A stretch of 10,418 bases of DNA, from NCBI GenBank assembly GCA_947371645.1, contig CANBQJ010000128.1:1-10418 (forward strand), in the 5' to 3' direction. A program made the translations under genes and the position numbers. Below, piece by piece: positions 1-7,627 of the stretch (position 1 is its first letter; the number at the start of each line of letters is the position of its first letter). The DNA comes from Burkholderiales bacterium (GTDB taxonomy: Bacteria; Pseudomonadota; Gammaproteobacteria; Burkholderiales; Burkholderiaceae). The notes beneath the pieces were generated by a model. It did not search any database and was not told where the DNA came from. It was given only the letters and a program-made list of their open reading frames with translations.

Positions 1-1313
1 CCTGGATGATGGTGTCCACCCTGTTGGTGATCCTGATGACCGTGCCGGGCCTGGCCCTGTTCTACGGCGGTCTGGTGCGCAGCAAGAACATGCTGTCCGT
101 GCTGATGCAGGTGATGGTGACCTTCTCGCTGATCGTGGTCCTGTGGTTCGTTTACGGCTACAGCATCGCCTTCACCGAAGGCAATGCCTTCATCGGCGGC
201 ATGGACCGCCTCTTCATGAAGGGCATCTGGGACAACGTCGGTGGCACCTTCGCCAACGCCGCCACCTTCAGCAAGGGTGTCGTGATCCCGGAGATCGTGT
301 TTGCCGCCTTCCAGGCCACCTTCGCCGGCATCACCTGCTGCCTGATCGTGGGCGCCTTCGCAGAGCGCATCAAGTTCTCGGCCGTGCTGCTGTTCATGGT
401 GCTGTGGTTCACGTTCAGCTACGCCCCGATCGCGCACATGGTCTGGTTCTGGATGGGCCCTGACGCCTACACCGGCAAGGAAGTGGTTGACGCCATGAAC
501 GGCAAGGCCGGCTTGATCTGGCAATGGGGCGCCCTGGACTTCGCTGGCGGTACCGTGGTGCACATCAACGCCGCCGTCGCTGGCCTGGTGGGCGCCTACA
601 TGGTCGGCAAGCGCATTGGCTACGGCAAGGAATCCTTCACCCCGCACTCGCTGACGCTGACCATGGTCGGTGCCTCGCTGCTGTGGGTGGGTTGGTTCGG
701 CTTCAACGCCGGCTCCGCCCTGGAAGCCAACGGTTTCGCTGCGCTGGCGTTCATCAACACCTTCCTGGCCACGGCTGCTGCCGTGCTGGGCTGGTGCCTG
801 GGTGAAGGCCTGCTCAAGGGCAAGGCTTCGATGCTGGGTGCCGCTTCCGGTGCCGTGGCTGGTCTGGTTGCCATCACGCCTGCTGCCGGCAACGTCGGCA
901 TCGCTGGCGCCGTGATCATCGGCCTGCTGGCTGGTCTGGTCTGCCTGTGGGGCGTGACGGGTCTGAAGAAGATCCTGGGCGCCGACGACACCCTGGACGT
1001 CTTTGGCGTCCACGGCGTGGGCGGTATCCTGGGTGCCCTGCTGACCGGCGTGTTCAACTCGCCGAACCTGGGTGGCCCCAGCACCGTGGCCGACTGGGTC
1101 ACCGTGGCCATGACCACCCCGGCTGACTACTCCATCGGCGCACAACTGCTGATCCAGGCCAAGGCCGTCGGCGTGACCATCGTCTGGTCGGCTGTCGTCG
1201 CTGCGATCTCCTTCAAGATCGTTGACCTGGTGATCGGCCTGCGCGTGCCTGAAGAAGAAGAGCGCGAAGGCCTGGACATCACTTCGCACGGCGAAACCGC
1301 CTACCACAAGTGA
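1..1313 (+). CDS. amtB: Ammonium transporter AmtB, 5'-truncated by window edge
   Basis: This is an Amt/Rh-family channel that moves ammonium/ammonia across the inner membrane for nitrogen assimilation. The reading frame is open at base 3, where a Trp codon precedes Met-Met. The Met at base 6 is an internal family position just before the first conserved helix (GLALFYGGLVRSKN), so the true start, and probably a signal peptide, lies upstream of the window. Counting from base 6, the family hallmarks are visible: F106 in the periplasmic gate region, W147 in PIAHMVW, D178 and H186 in LDFAGGTVVH, WFGFNAGSA near 230, and the second pore histidine H336 in FGVHGVGG. The twin histidines are intact, so transport should be functional. 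The loop between W147 and D178 is about 20 residues longer than in E. coli AmtB, as is common in betaproteobacteria. The family is normally blocked by the PII protein GlnK, whose gene often lies directly upstream (outside the window). A strong terminator follows. Confidence 0.97.
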   Translation, partial: WMMVSTLLVILMTVPGLALFYGGLVRSKNMLSVLMQVMVTFSLIVVLWFVYGYSIAFTEGNAFIGGMDRLFMKGIWDNVGGTFANAATFSKGVVIPEIVFAAFQATFAGITCCLIVGAFAERIKFSAVLLFMVLWFTFSYAPIAHMVWFWMGPDAYTGKEVVDAMNGKAGLIWQWGALDFAGGTVVHINAAVAGLVGAYMVGKRIGYGKESFTPHSLTLTMVGASLLWVGWFGFNAGSALEANGFAALAFINTFLATAAAVLGWCLGEGLLKGKASMLGAASGAVAGLVAITPAAGNVGIAGAVIIGLLAGLVCLWGVTGLKKILGADDTLDVFGVHGVGGILGALLTGVFNSPNLGGPSTVADWVTVAMTTPADYSIGAQLLIQAKAVGVTIVWSAVVAAISFKIVDLVIGLRVPEEEEREGLDITSHGETAYHK

Positions 1314-1340
1314 TCCGGCTCAGCTTTCGCTGACTCGACC

Positions 1341-1367
1341 AGCCGCCCTTCGGGGCGGCTTTTTTTT
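1341..1367 (+). terminator. Rho-independent terminator of amtB
   Basis: A perfect 8-bp stem (AGCCGCCC / GGGCGGCT, 1341-1348 and 1353-1360) closes on a TTCG tetraloop. A run of eight T (1360-1367) follows at once. It lies 27 bases after the amtB stop and should separate amtB transcription from gshA. This is the only classical terminator I see in the window. Confidence 0.95.
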
Positions 1368-1406
1368 GTGCCTGTCTTGAATGCAGCAGGATCGGCCCGA
1401 AATTCC

Positions 1407-1412
1407 TACAAT
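1407..1412 (+). promoter_or_regulatory. Possible -10 element for gshA
   Basis: TACAAT matches the sigma-70 -10 consensus at five of six positions and lies 30 bases before the gshA start, just after the amtB terminator, where a new promoter is expected. No convincing -35 box sits 16-18 bases upstream; a TTGAAT at 1377-1382 is 24 bases away, which is too far. A start near 1419 would leave a leader of only about 22 bases with no clear Shine-Dalgarno. This is inference from position and one hexamer. Confidence 0.4.
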
Positions 1413-1441
1413 CGCCTGAAACACCACCCACTGCACGCCCC

Positions 1442-2737
1442 ATGGTCCCCCACCTCATCACCGCGCTGACCGGCCCCATCAACGAGCTGGAGCAGCGCAT
1501 GCTGGAGTCCATGCCGGCCATCGAGCGCTGGTTCCGCCTGGAATGGATGGAACACACGCCGCCCTTCTACACCTCGGTCGACCTGCGCAACGCCGGCTTC
1601 AAGCTGGCCCCCGTCGACACCAACCTCTTCCCTGGCGGCTTCAACAACCTGACCTACGAGATGCTGCCGCTGGCGGTGCAGGCGGCCATGGCCGCCATCG
1701 AAAAGATCTGCCCCGAGGCCAAGAACCTGCTGCTGATCCCTGAGAAGCACACGCGCAACACCTTCTACCTGTCCAATGTGGCGCGCCTGATCGAGATCTT
1801 CAGGTCGGCCGGCCTGAACGTGCGCCTGGGCACCCTGGACGACACCATCACCGAGCCCACCGAACTCAGCCTGGCCGATGGCAGCACCCTGACGGTCGAG
1901 CCCCTGGTGCGCACGCAGCGCCGCCTGGGGCTCAAGCACTTCGACCCCTGCACCATCTTGCTCAACAACGACCTCTCGGCCGGCATCCCCGATGTGCTGA
2001 AAGGCCTGCACGAGCAGTACCTGCTGCCGCCGCTGCATGCCGGCTGGGCCGTGCGCCGCAAGAGCCAGCACTTCGAGGCCTATGAAGAGGTGGCCAAAAA
2101 GTTCGCCAAGCTGCTGGGCATGGACCCGTGGCTGATCAACCCCATGTACGCCACCTGTGACGAGGTCGACTTCCAGGAAGGCACAGGCACCGAGTGCCTG
2201 CAGACGCAGGTGGACGCCTTGCTCAGCAAGATCCGCCGCAAGTACAAGGAATACGGCATCAACGAAAAGCCGTTTGTCATCGTCAAGGCCGACAACGGCA
2301 CCTACGGCATGGGCATCATGACCGTGCGCGACGCCAAGGACATCACCGACCTGAACCGCCGCACACGCAACAAGATGTCGGTGGTGAAGGACGGCCAGGA
2401 AGTCAGCCGCGTCATCATCCAGGAGGGCGTACCCACCTACGAGCAGATGAACGACGCCGTGGCCGAACCGGTGGTCTACATGATCGACCGCTATGTGGTG
2501 GGCGGCTTCTACCGCGTGCACGCCGATCGGGGCGTCGACGAGAACCTCAATGCCCCGGGCTCCAGCTTCGTGCCCCTGGCCTTTGCCGAGCCCACCCAGT
2601 TGCCCAGGCCAGGCGCCAAACCGGGCGCCAGCCTGCCCAACCGCTTTTACATGTACGGGGTGGTGGGCCGACTGGCCATGCTGGCCGCCAGCTACGAGCT
2701 GGAGGCCACCGACCCCGACGCCGAGGTTTACACCTGA
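1442..2737 (+). CDS. gshA: Glutamate-cysteine ligase (proteobacterial GshA type)
   Basis: This enzyme catalyses the first, ATP-dependent step of glutathione synthesis, joining L-glutamate and L-cysteine to gamma-glutamylcysteine in the cytoplasm. The 431-residue protein resembles the GshA family found in Thiobacillus/Acidithiobacillus and many betaproteobacteria, which differs in sequence from the E. coli enzyme. It starts with the conserved PHLITALTGPINELEQ region and carries RNAGFKLAPVDTNLFPGGFNNL near residues 49-70, a typical early block. A glycine-rich loop, KADNGTYGMGIM (282-293), resembles the ATP-grasp nucleotide loop of GshB downstream. The ATG at 1442 gives the family N terminus; no good Shine-Dalgarno precedes it (upstream bases are C-rich). 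It lies 128 bp after amtB with a terminator between, and 84 bp before kup. The presence of gshB in the same cluster supports the assignment. I did not assign catalytic residues from memory. Confidence 0.94.
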   Translation: MVPHLITALTGPINELEQRMLESMPAIERWFRLEWMEHTPPFYTSVDLRNAGFKLAPVDTNLFPGGFNNLTYEMLPLAVQAAMAAIEKICPEAKNLLLIPEKHTRNTFYLSNVARLIEIFRSAGLNVRLGTLDDTITEPTELSLADGSTLTVEPLVRTQRRLGLKHFDPCTILLNNDLSAGIPDVLKGLHEQYLLPPLHAGWAVRRKSQHFEAYEEVAKKFAKLLGMDPWLINPMYATCDEVDFQEGTGTECLQTQVDALLSKIRRKYKEYGINEKPFVIVKADNGTYGMGIMTVRDAKDITDLNRRTRNKMSVVKDGQEVSRVIIQEGVPTYEQMNDAVAEPVVYMIDRYVVGGFYRVHADRGVDENLNAPGSSFVPLAFAEPTQLPRPGAKPGASLPNRFYMYGVVGRLAMLAASYELEATDPDAEVYT

Positions 2738-2743
2738 TTCGCG

Positions 2744-2791
2744 ACACGAAAGTGTGAACCCGTGTAAACCAGGCGGGTTAGCGGGCAGAAT
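2744..2791 (+). promoter_or_regulatory. gshA-kup intergenic repeats and weak -10-like site
   Basis: The 84-bp gap before kup contains two near-identical 9-mers, GTGTGAACC (2752-2760) and GTGTAAACC (2762-2770), in tandem with a 10-bp period, one helical turn. Such spacing suits a dimeric regulator bound to one DNA face. The first copy also forms a small inverted repeat with ACAC at 2744-2747 (loop GAAA). Separately, AACCCG (2757-2762) can pair with CGGGTT (2774-2779). CAGAAT at 2786-2791 could serve as a weak -10, with a poor -35. The repeats are seen directly; a promoter or operator role is inferred. Confidence 0.35.
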
Positions 2792-2821
2792 GGGCGCCTC
2801 GCTGATTCGCGCCCCGCACCC

Positions 2822-4708
2822 GTGCAAAACCGCTCTCAAGCCACGCTCAGCCGCGCGCAGCTGGCGTCGCTCACCCTGGGCGCCCTCGGCGTCGTCTACG
2901 GCGACATCGGCACCAGCCCGCTCTACGCGCTCAAGGAAGTGTTCGCGCACGGGCACGTTCCGCTGAACCCGGAAAACGTCCTCGGCATCCTGTCGATGAT
3001 CTTCTGGACGCTGACGGTGGTCGTGTCGCTGAAGTACGTGACCCTCATCCTGCGGGCCGACAACAACGGCGAAGGTGGCCTGATCGCCATGCTGGCGCTG
3101 GCGTCCACCGCGGTGAAAGACCGGCCCGCATTGCGTTCGCGCCTGCTGGCCGTGGGCATCTTCGGCACCGCGATCTTCTTTGGGGACGGCGTGATCACGC
3201 CCGCCATCTCGGTGCTTTCGGCGGTGGAGGGCATGGAAGTGGCGGCCCCAGGGCTGGCGCGCTATGTGGTGCCCCTGACCTTGATGGTGCTGACGGCCCT
3301 GTTCATGGTGCAAAAGCACGGCACGGGGGGCATCGGCAAGGCCTTTGCGCCCATCACGGCGGTCTGGTTCGTGGTGCTGGCCGGTCTCGGCCTGATCCAC
3401 ATCGTTGACAACCCCAGCGTGCTGAGCGCCCTCAGCCCGCACCACGCCCTGGGCTTTGTGTTCCGTCATCCGTCCATGGCCTTCGTCGCCATGGGCTCGG
3501 TCATCCTGTGTGCCACGGGCGCCGAAGCCCTCTATGCCGACATGGGCCATTTCGGCAAGCAGCCCATTCGCCTGGCCTGGTTTGGCCTGGTGATGCCTTC
3601 ACTGGTGCTCAACTACTTCGGCCAGGGCGCCATGCTGCTGGACCACCCCGAAAACGTCCGCAACCCTTTCTTCGAGATGGCGCCTGAATGGGCGCTGTAC
3701 CCGCTGGTGGGCCTGGCCACCTGTGCCACGGTCATCGCCTCTCAGGCCTTGATCTCGGCGGCGTTTTCGGTCACCAAGCAGGTGATCCAGCTGGGCTATC
3801 TGCCCCGCTTGCGCATCCTCCACACCTCGGTCAACGAGACGGGCCAGGTCTACATCCCCTTCGTGAACTGGGCGCTGTACGCCTGCATCGTGCTGGCCGT
3901 GATCATGTTCGGCTCCAGCGACAAGCTGGCCTCGGCCTATGGCATCACCGTCACCATCGACATGCTGATCACCACGGTGATGACCTTCTTCGTGATCCGC
4001 TTTGCCTGGGGCATGACCCTGCCGTTGTGCCTGGCGGCCACGGGCCTGTTCTTCACCATCGACATCCTGTACTTTGGCGCCAACGTGATCAAGCTGGTCG
4101 ATGGCGGCTGGTTCCCGGTGCTCATCGGCGTCATCATGTACAGCCTGATGATGACCTGGAAGGACGGGCGTGCCTTGCTCAGCGAACGCCTGCGCTCGGA
4201 CGCCATCGACCTGCGCCCTTTCCTGGAGGCGGTGTTCTCCAGCCCGCCAGTGCGGGTCTCGGGCACGGCCGTTTTCCTCAATGCCGACGCAGGCACCACG
4301 CCCAATGCCCTGCTGCACAACCTCAAGCACAACAAGGTGCTGCACGAGCAGAACCTGTTCGTGACGGTGAAGGCGCACGAGGTGCCCTGGGTGCCCAAGG
4401 CCGATCGCATCGAGGTGGAGCCCCTGGGCAACGCCTGCTGGCAGGTCATGCTGCACCTGGGTTTCATGGACGAGCCCGACGTGCCGGAAGCGCTGAAGGG
4501 ACTCAAGGCCCACGGCGTGCTGATCGACGACATGGCCACCAGCTACTTCCTGTCGCGCGACATCGTGATCCCCACCATCGGCAGTGGCATGGCGCCATGG
4601 CGTGAAAAGCTGTTCGCCGGCATGCACCGCAACGCCGAAGGCGCTGCCGATTTCCTGAGCCTGCCCACCAACCGCGTGGTGGAACTCGGCTCCAAGGTCG
4701 AGATCTGA
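2822..4708 (+). CDS. kup: Low-affinity K+ uptake transporter Kup
   Basis: This is a KUP/HAK/KT-family potassium importer, a proton-coupled K+ symporter of the inner membrane. The 628-residue length is normal. Signature blocks are intact: [13 protein letters not shown] (23-35), ADNNGEGG (79-86) and [19 protein letters not shown] (119-137). About twelve hydrophobic segments fill roughly residues 15-450, followed by a soluble cytoplasmic C-terminal domain (about 450-628), as expected for the family. The start is a GTG at 2822, chosen because it places the N terminus at the usual distance before the first helix; no Shine-Dalgarno is evident, and translation may be modest. It lies 84 bp after gshA and 11 bp before the BenE-like gene, pointing to shared transcription with the latter. 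Glutathione and its adducts gate the KefB/KefC potassium efflux systems in enterobacteria, so pairing K+ uptake with glutathione genes makes physiological sense, though no Kef gene is seen here. Confidence 0.96.
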   Translation: MQNRSQATLSRAQLASLTLGALGVVYGDIGTSPLYALKEVFAHGHVPLNPENVLGILSMIFWTLTVVVSLKYVTLILRADNNGEGGLIAMLALASTAVKDRPALRSRLLAVGIFGTAIFFGDGVITPAISVLSAVEGMEVAAPGLARYVVPLTLMVLTALFMVQKHGTGGIGKAFAPITAVWFVVLAGLGLIHIVDNPSVLSALSPHHALGFVFRHPSMAFVAMGSVILCATGAEALYADMGHFGKQPIRLAWFGLVMPSLVLNYFGQGAMLLDHPENVRNPFFEMAPEWALYPLVGLATCATVIASQALISAAFSVTKQVIQLGYLPRLRILHTSVNETGQVYIPFVNWALYACIVLAVIMFGSSDKLASAYGITVTIDMLITTVMTFFVIRFAWGMTLPLCLAATGLFFTIDILYFGANVIKLVDGGWFPVLIGVIMYSLMMTWKDGRALLSERLRSDAIDLRPFLEAVFSSPPVRVSGTAVFLNADAGTTPNALLHNLKHNKVLHEQNLFVTVKAHEVPWVPKADRIEVEPLGNACWQVMLHLGFMDEPDVPEALKGLKAHGVLIDDMATSYFLSRDIVIPTIGSGMAPWREKLFAGMHRNAEGAADFLSLPTNRVVELGSKVEI

Positions 4709-4719
4709 CGCCGCTGCAC

Positions 4720-5925
4720 ATGGCTTCGGCTCAACGCTCGCCCCCCTGGCAGGACGTCTCGGTGGCAGCCGTGTCGGCAGGCTTTGTCGCGGTGCTGGTG
4801 GCCTTCACCAGCACCATCGCGCTGGTGTTCCACGCCGCCCGATCGCTGCACGCCAGCCCTGATCAGGTCAGCTCCTGGGTGCTGGCGCTGGGCCTAGGGA
4901 TGGCCGTGGGGTCCATCGCCTTGTCGTGGTGGACGCGCATGCCCACCCTGGTCACCTGGTCCACCCCGGGTGCGGCCGTGATCGCCAGCGCCGCCACCGG
5001 CGTGAGCCTCCACGAAGCCGTGGGTGCCTTCGTGGTCTGCGGCCTGCTGATGCTGCTGTGCGGGCTCACGGGCTGGTTCGAGCGGGTGATGGACCGCATC
5101 CCTGTGGCGCTGGCGTCTTCATTGCTGGCGGGCATCCTGGCCAAGTTCGCGCTGATGGCCTTTGCCGAAGGCAGTGGCCACCCCTTGCTGGTCACCGCCA
5201 TGCTGGTGATTTATCTGGTGGGCAAGCGCCTGTGGCCGCGCTATGCGGTGCTGGGCGTGTTGATCGGCGGCACGGCCTTGGCCGGTGCGCAGGGCCTGCT
5301 GCAGACCCAGGCGCTGAGCCTGCGCTGGGCCACGCCGGTGTGGGTCACGCCCGCCTGGTCGTGGCAGGCGGTGCTGGGCATGGGCCTGCCGCTGTTCATC
5401 GTCACCATGGCCTCTCAGGCCGTGCCGGGCGTGTCGGCCATGCGGGTGGCCGGCTACCAACCGCCGGTGTCGCGCTTCATGAGCGCGTCCGGCCTGCTCA
5501 CGGCCGTGCTGGCGCCTTTTGGCGGTTATGCCTTCAACCTGGCGGCCATCACCGCCGCCATCGTGTTGAGCCCGCACGCCCATGCCGACGCCCGCAAGCG
5601 CTACACCGCGGCCATGATGGCCGTCGTGTTCTACCTGGTGATGGCCTTGCTGGGTGGCGCGGTGGCCGGCGTGCTCAATGCCTTCCCCACTGCGCTGGTG
5701 ATGGGGGTGGCCGGCCTGGCCTTGCTGGGCACCATCGGCAATGGCCTGGCGGTGGGCCTCAAAGACGAACGCCACCGCGAACCCGCGCTCATCACATTCC
5801 TGGTGACGCTGTCCGGCGTGACGCTGTGGGGCGTGAACTCGGCCTTCTGGGGCCTGGTGGCCGGCACGCTGGCGCTGTTCGTGGAAAACTACCGGCTTCG
5901 CACCGACTCCCGAGACACCCCATGA
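4720..5925 (+). CDS. BenE-family (benzoate/H+ symporter-like) membrane transporter
   Basis: This is a 401-residue polytopic inner-membrane protein of the BenE family, named for a benzoate-proton symporter of Acinetobacter. Evidence is the family-wide architecture (about 11-12 hydrophobic segments, almost no soluble domain), the block TWSTPGAAVIAS (79-90) and the late block PFGGYAFNLAAITAAI (266-281). Length is normal for the family. The ATG at 4720 lies 11 bp after the kup stop and no Shine-Dalgarno is obvious, so expression may depend on readthrough from kup. Its stop overlaps the gshB start (ATGA, 5922-5925), which suggests translational coupling. No benzoate-degradation gene is nearby, and many BenE homologues have no known substrate. 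The substrate here is therefore open; an amino acid, thiol or organic anion linked to glutathione metabolism is only a guess. Family assignment is firm, substrate is not. Confidence 0.88.
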   Translation: MASAQRSPPWQDVSVAAVSAGFVAVLVAFTSTIALVFHAARSLHASPDQVSSWVLALGLGMAVGSIALSWWTRMPTLVTWSTPGAAVIASAATGVSLHEAVGAFVVCGLLMLLCGLTGWFERVMDRIPVALASSLLAGILAKFALMAFAEGSGHPLLVTAMLVIYLVGKRLWPRYAVLGVLIGGTALAGAQGLLQTQALSLRWATPVWVTPAWSWQAVLGMGLPLFIVTMASQAVPGVSAMRVAGYQPPVSRFMSASGLLTAVLAPFGGYAFNLAAITAAIVLSPHAHADARKRYTAAMMAVVFYLVMALLGGAVAGVLNAFPTALVMGVAGLALLGTIGNGLAVGLKDERHREPALITFLVTLSGVTLWGVNSAFWGLVAGTLALFVENYRLRTDSRDTP

Positions 5926-6875
5926 AGCTGCTGTTCCTCGCCGACCCCCTGGAGGGCTTCAAGACCTACAAGGACAGCACCTTCGCCATGATGCGTGAAG
6001 CGGCAGCCCGGGGGCACGAGTTGTGGGCCTGTGAGCAGCACCAGTTGCGCTGGCAACGGGGTGGCCGCGTCCAGGCCCTGGCCCGGCAGATCACCCTGAC
6101 CGATGAGGCCGACGACTGGTTCACCGTGGTGACCGAAGCCACGCTGGCCCTGGCCGATGCCGACGCCGTGCTCATGCGCAAGGACCCGCCCTTTGACGCC
6201 GAGTACCTCTACACCACCCACCTGCTGACGCAGGCCGAGCGCGAAGGCGCCAAGGTCTTCAACAGCCCGCAGGCGCTGCGTGAACACCCCGAGAAGCTGG
6301 CCATCCTGGCCCACCCGGAGCTGATCGCACCCACCCTGGTGACCCGCGAAATTGCCGCCGTGCGCGACTTCCACGCCGTGCACCGCGACATCATCCTCAA
6401 GCCCCTGGACGGCATGGGCGGCATGGGCATCTTCCGCGTGAAGGACGACGGGCTCAACCTGGGCAGCATCGCCGAGACGCTCACGCGCGACGGCACACAG
6501 ACCATCATGGTGCAGGGTTTCCTGCCGGCCATCGCCCAAGGCGACAAGCGCGTGCTGCTGATCGACGGCGAGCCGGTGCCCTACGCGCTGGCGCGCATCC
6601 CGCAAGGCGGCGAGGTGCGCGGCAACCTGGCCGCTGGAGGCAAGGGCGTGGCGCAGGAACTCAGCGAAAGCGACTGGCGCATCGCACGCCAGCTGGGGCC
6701 GAAGCTGGCGGCCAGTGGCTTGCTGCTGGTTGGGCTGGACATCATCGGCGAGCACCTCACCGAGATCAACGTCACCAGCCCCACCTGCTTCCAGGAAATC
6801 ACCGACCAAACCGGCTGGAACGTGGCCCAGCGCTTCGTCGATGTGCTGGAAAGCAAGCTTCAGCGGAACTGCTGA
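5922..6875 (+). CDS. gshB: Glutathione synthetase GshB
   Basis: This enzyme catalyses the second step of glutathione synthesis, the ATP-dependent ligation of glycine to gamma-glutamylcysteine, in the cytoplasm. The protein has 317 residues, the usual length. The N-terminal pre-ATP-grasp domain begins MKLLFLADPLEGFKTYKDST and includes MRKDPPFD (85-92). The ATP-grasp domain follows, with KPLDGMGGMGIFRV (from 160), GNLAAGG (N235) and EINVTSPTCFQEI (from 281). ATP- and Mg-binding residues fall at the same numbers as in the E. coli enzyme: K125, K160, D273, E281 and N283. This supports the ATG at 5922, although the frame is open far upstream through the BenE-like gene. That start overlaps the upstream stop by 4 bp, implying coupled translation. 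The 3' end overlaps the convergent response-regulator gene by 16 bp, and no terminator is visible. Confidence 0.97.
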   Translation: MKLLFLADPLEGFKTYKDSTFAMMREAAARGHELWACEQHQLRWQRGGRVQALARQITLTDEADDWFTVVTEATLALADADAVLMRKDPPFDAEYLYTTHLLTQAEREGAKVFNSPQALREHPEKLAILAHPELIAPTLVTREIAAVRDFHAVHRDIILKPLDGMGGMGIFRVKDDGLNLGSIAETLTRDGTQTIMVQGFLPAIAQGDKRVLLIDGEPVPYALARIPQGGEVRGNLAAGGKGVAQELSESDWRIARQLGPKLAASGLLLVGLDIIGEHLTEINVTSPTCFQEITDQTGWNVAQRFVDVLESKLQRNC

Positions 6876-7627
6876 CCAAAGGTGTTGAGCAGGCCCAGGC
6901 GGTTGGCCTGGAACACGGCCTCGCTGCGCGAGTGCACGGCCAGCTTGCCGTAGAGCTTCTTGATGTAGGTTTGCACCGTGTGCACGGTGATGCCTTGTTC
7001 GCGGGCGATCTCGGCGTACGAGAAGCCGCGGGCGATGTACTCCAGCACCTCCTGCTCGCGGCGGCTGAGCACCACGGCCGATTCGGCCTCCGCAGCGTCG
7101 ACATCTGCGGAAGCAGGCGGGGACGCGGGCACCACGCCCGCATCGCCAGCGGGCGCCGCCACGGGCTCTGGCACCGGCGCGGCACGCAGCGGCTGCATGC
7201 GCCGCAGCAGGTGCCGCGCGATCATCGGCGAGATGGGCGAAGCCCCTTGCTTGACGGCCTTGAGCGTCTCGGCGATGTCGGCCGCGTCATCGTCTTTGTG
7301 AACATAGCCCACGGCACCGGCTTCGATGCTGGCCACCACGTTTTCTTCGTCACCGAACATGGACACGACCAGCATGTCACAGCCCGGACACTGGCGGCGC
7401 ACCTGACGCAAGAGCGACAGGCCGCTGCCATCGGGCAGGCCCAGGTCCACCAGCAGGAGGTCGGCCTGGTGGGCATCGAACCAGGCCTGCGCAGGCGCCA
7501 GCGTGCTGAAGGACGCCGACAGCAAAAGCTGAGGCTGGTCCTTGATGCAGGACTCGAGGTAACTGCGCGTGGCGTGGTTGTCTTCGACCACGACCACCCG
7601 CCACGGGGCTTGGACGATGTCGTTCAT
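6860..7627 (-). CDS. NarL/LuxR-family response regulator
   Basis: This is a cytoplasmic DNA-binding response regulator of 255 residues. The receiver domain spans about residues 10-127, with acidic pair E15-D16, phosphoacceptor D61 (in LLLVDLGLPDGSG), S89 and K111, so the full phosphorylation site is intact. A long Ala/Pro-rich linker (about 145-184) follows. The C-terminal LuxR-type helix-turn-helix (about 186-248) reads LSRREQEVLEYIARG then YAEIAREQGITVHTVQTYIKKLYGKL. The linker of roughly 40 residues is longer than in NarL. The start ATG overlaps the stop of the kinase gene upstream on the minus strand (ATGA, 7624-7627), so the two proteins are almost certainly partners made from one mRNA. 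No Shine-Dalgarno is needed if translation is coupled. The 3' end overlaps gshB convergently by 16 bp. Target genes are unknown; the dyads upstream of the kinase gene are natural candidates for autoregulation. Confidence 0.95.
   Translation of the reverse strand: MNDIVQAPWRVVVVEDNHATRSYLESCIKDQPQLLLSASFSTLAPAQAWFDAHQADLLLVDLGLPDGSGLSLLRQVRRQCPGCDMLVVSMFGDEENVVASIEAGAVGYVHKDDDAADIAETLKAVKQGASPISPMIARHLLRRMQPLRAAPVPEPVAAPAGDAGVVPASPPASADVDAAEAESAVVLSRREQEVLEYIARGFSYAEIAREQGITVHTVQTYIKKLYGKLAVHSRSEAVFQANRLGLLNTFGQQFR

Noticed and set aside
1377..1412. Full sigma-70 promoter TTGAAT...TACAAT before gshA
   Set aside because: The spacer is 24 bases, well outside the 16-18 range, so only the -10-like hexamer is kept, at low confidence.
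2757..2779. Hairpin AACCCG/CGGGTT after gshA as a terminator
   Set aside because: The stem is only 6 bp with an 11-base loop and no T-run follows, so it does not qualify as a rho-independent terminator.
1406..3550. A 714-codon open frame on the minus strand, antisense to gshA and the first part of kup
   Set aside because: It lies opposite two certain genes. Its product is a low-complexity mix of His, Gln, Gly, Arg, Ala and Val, typical of the reverse frame of GC-rich codons, with no recognisable domain.
3599..4627. A 342-codon minus-strand open frame opposite kup
   Set aside because: Shadow of kup: composition is His/Gln/Asp/Gly-rich and no motif is present.
4926..5921. Upstream extension of the gshB frame through the BenE-like gene, giving a 649-residue protein
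   Set aside because: The extension is the +1-shifted shadow of the BenE-like gene (Arg/Gly/His-rich, no domain). The GshB N terminus at 5922 matches the E. coli enzyme residue for residue in length.
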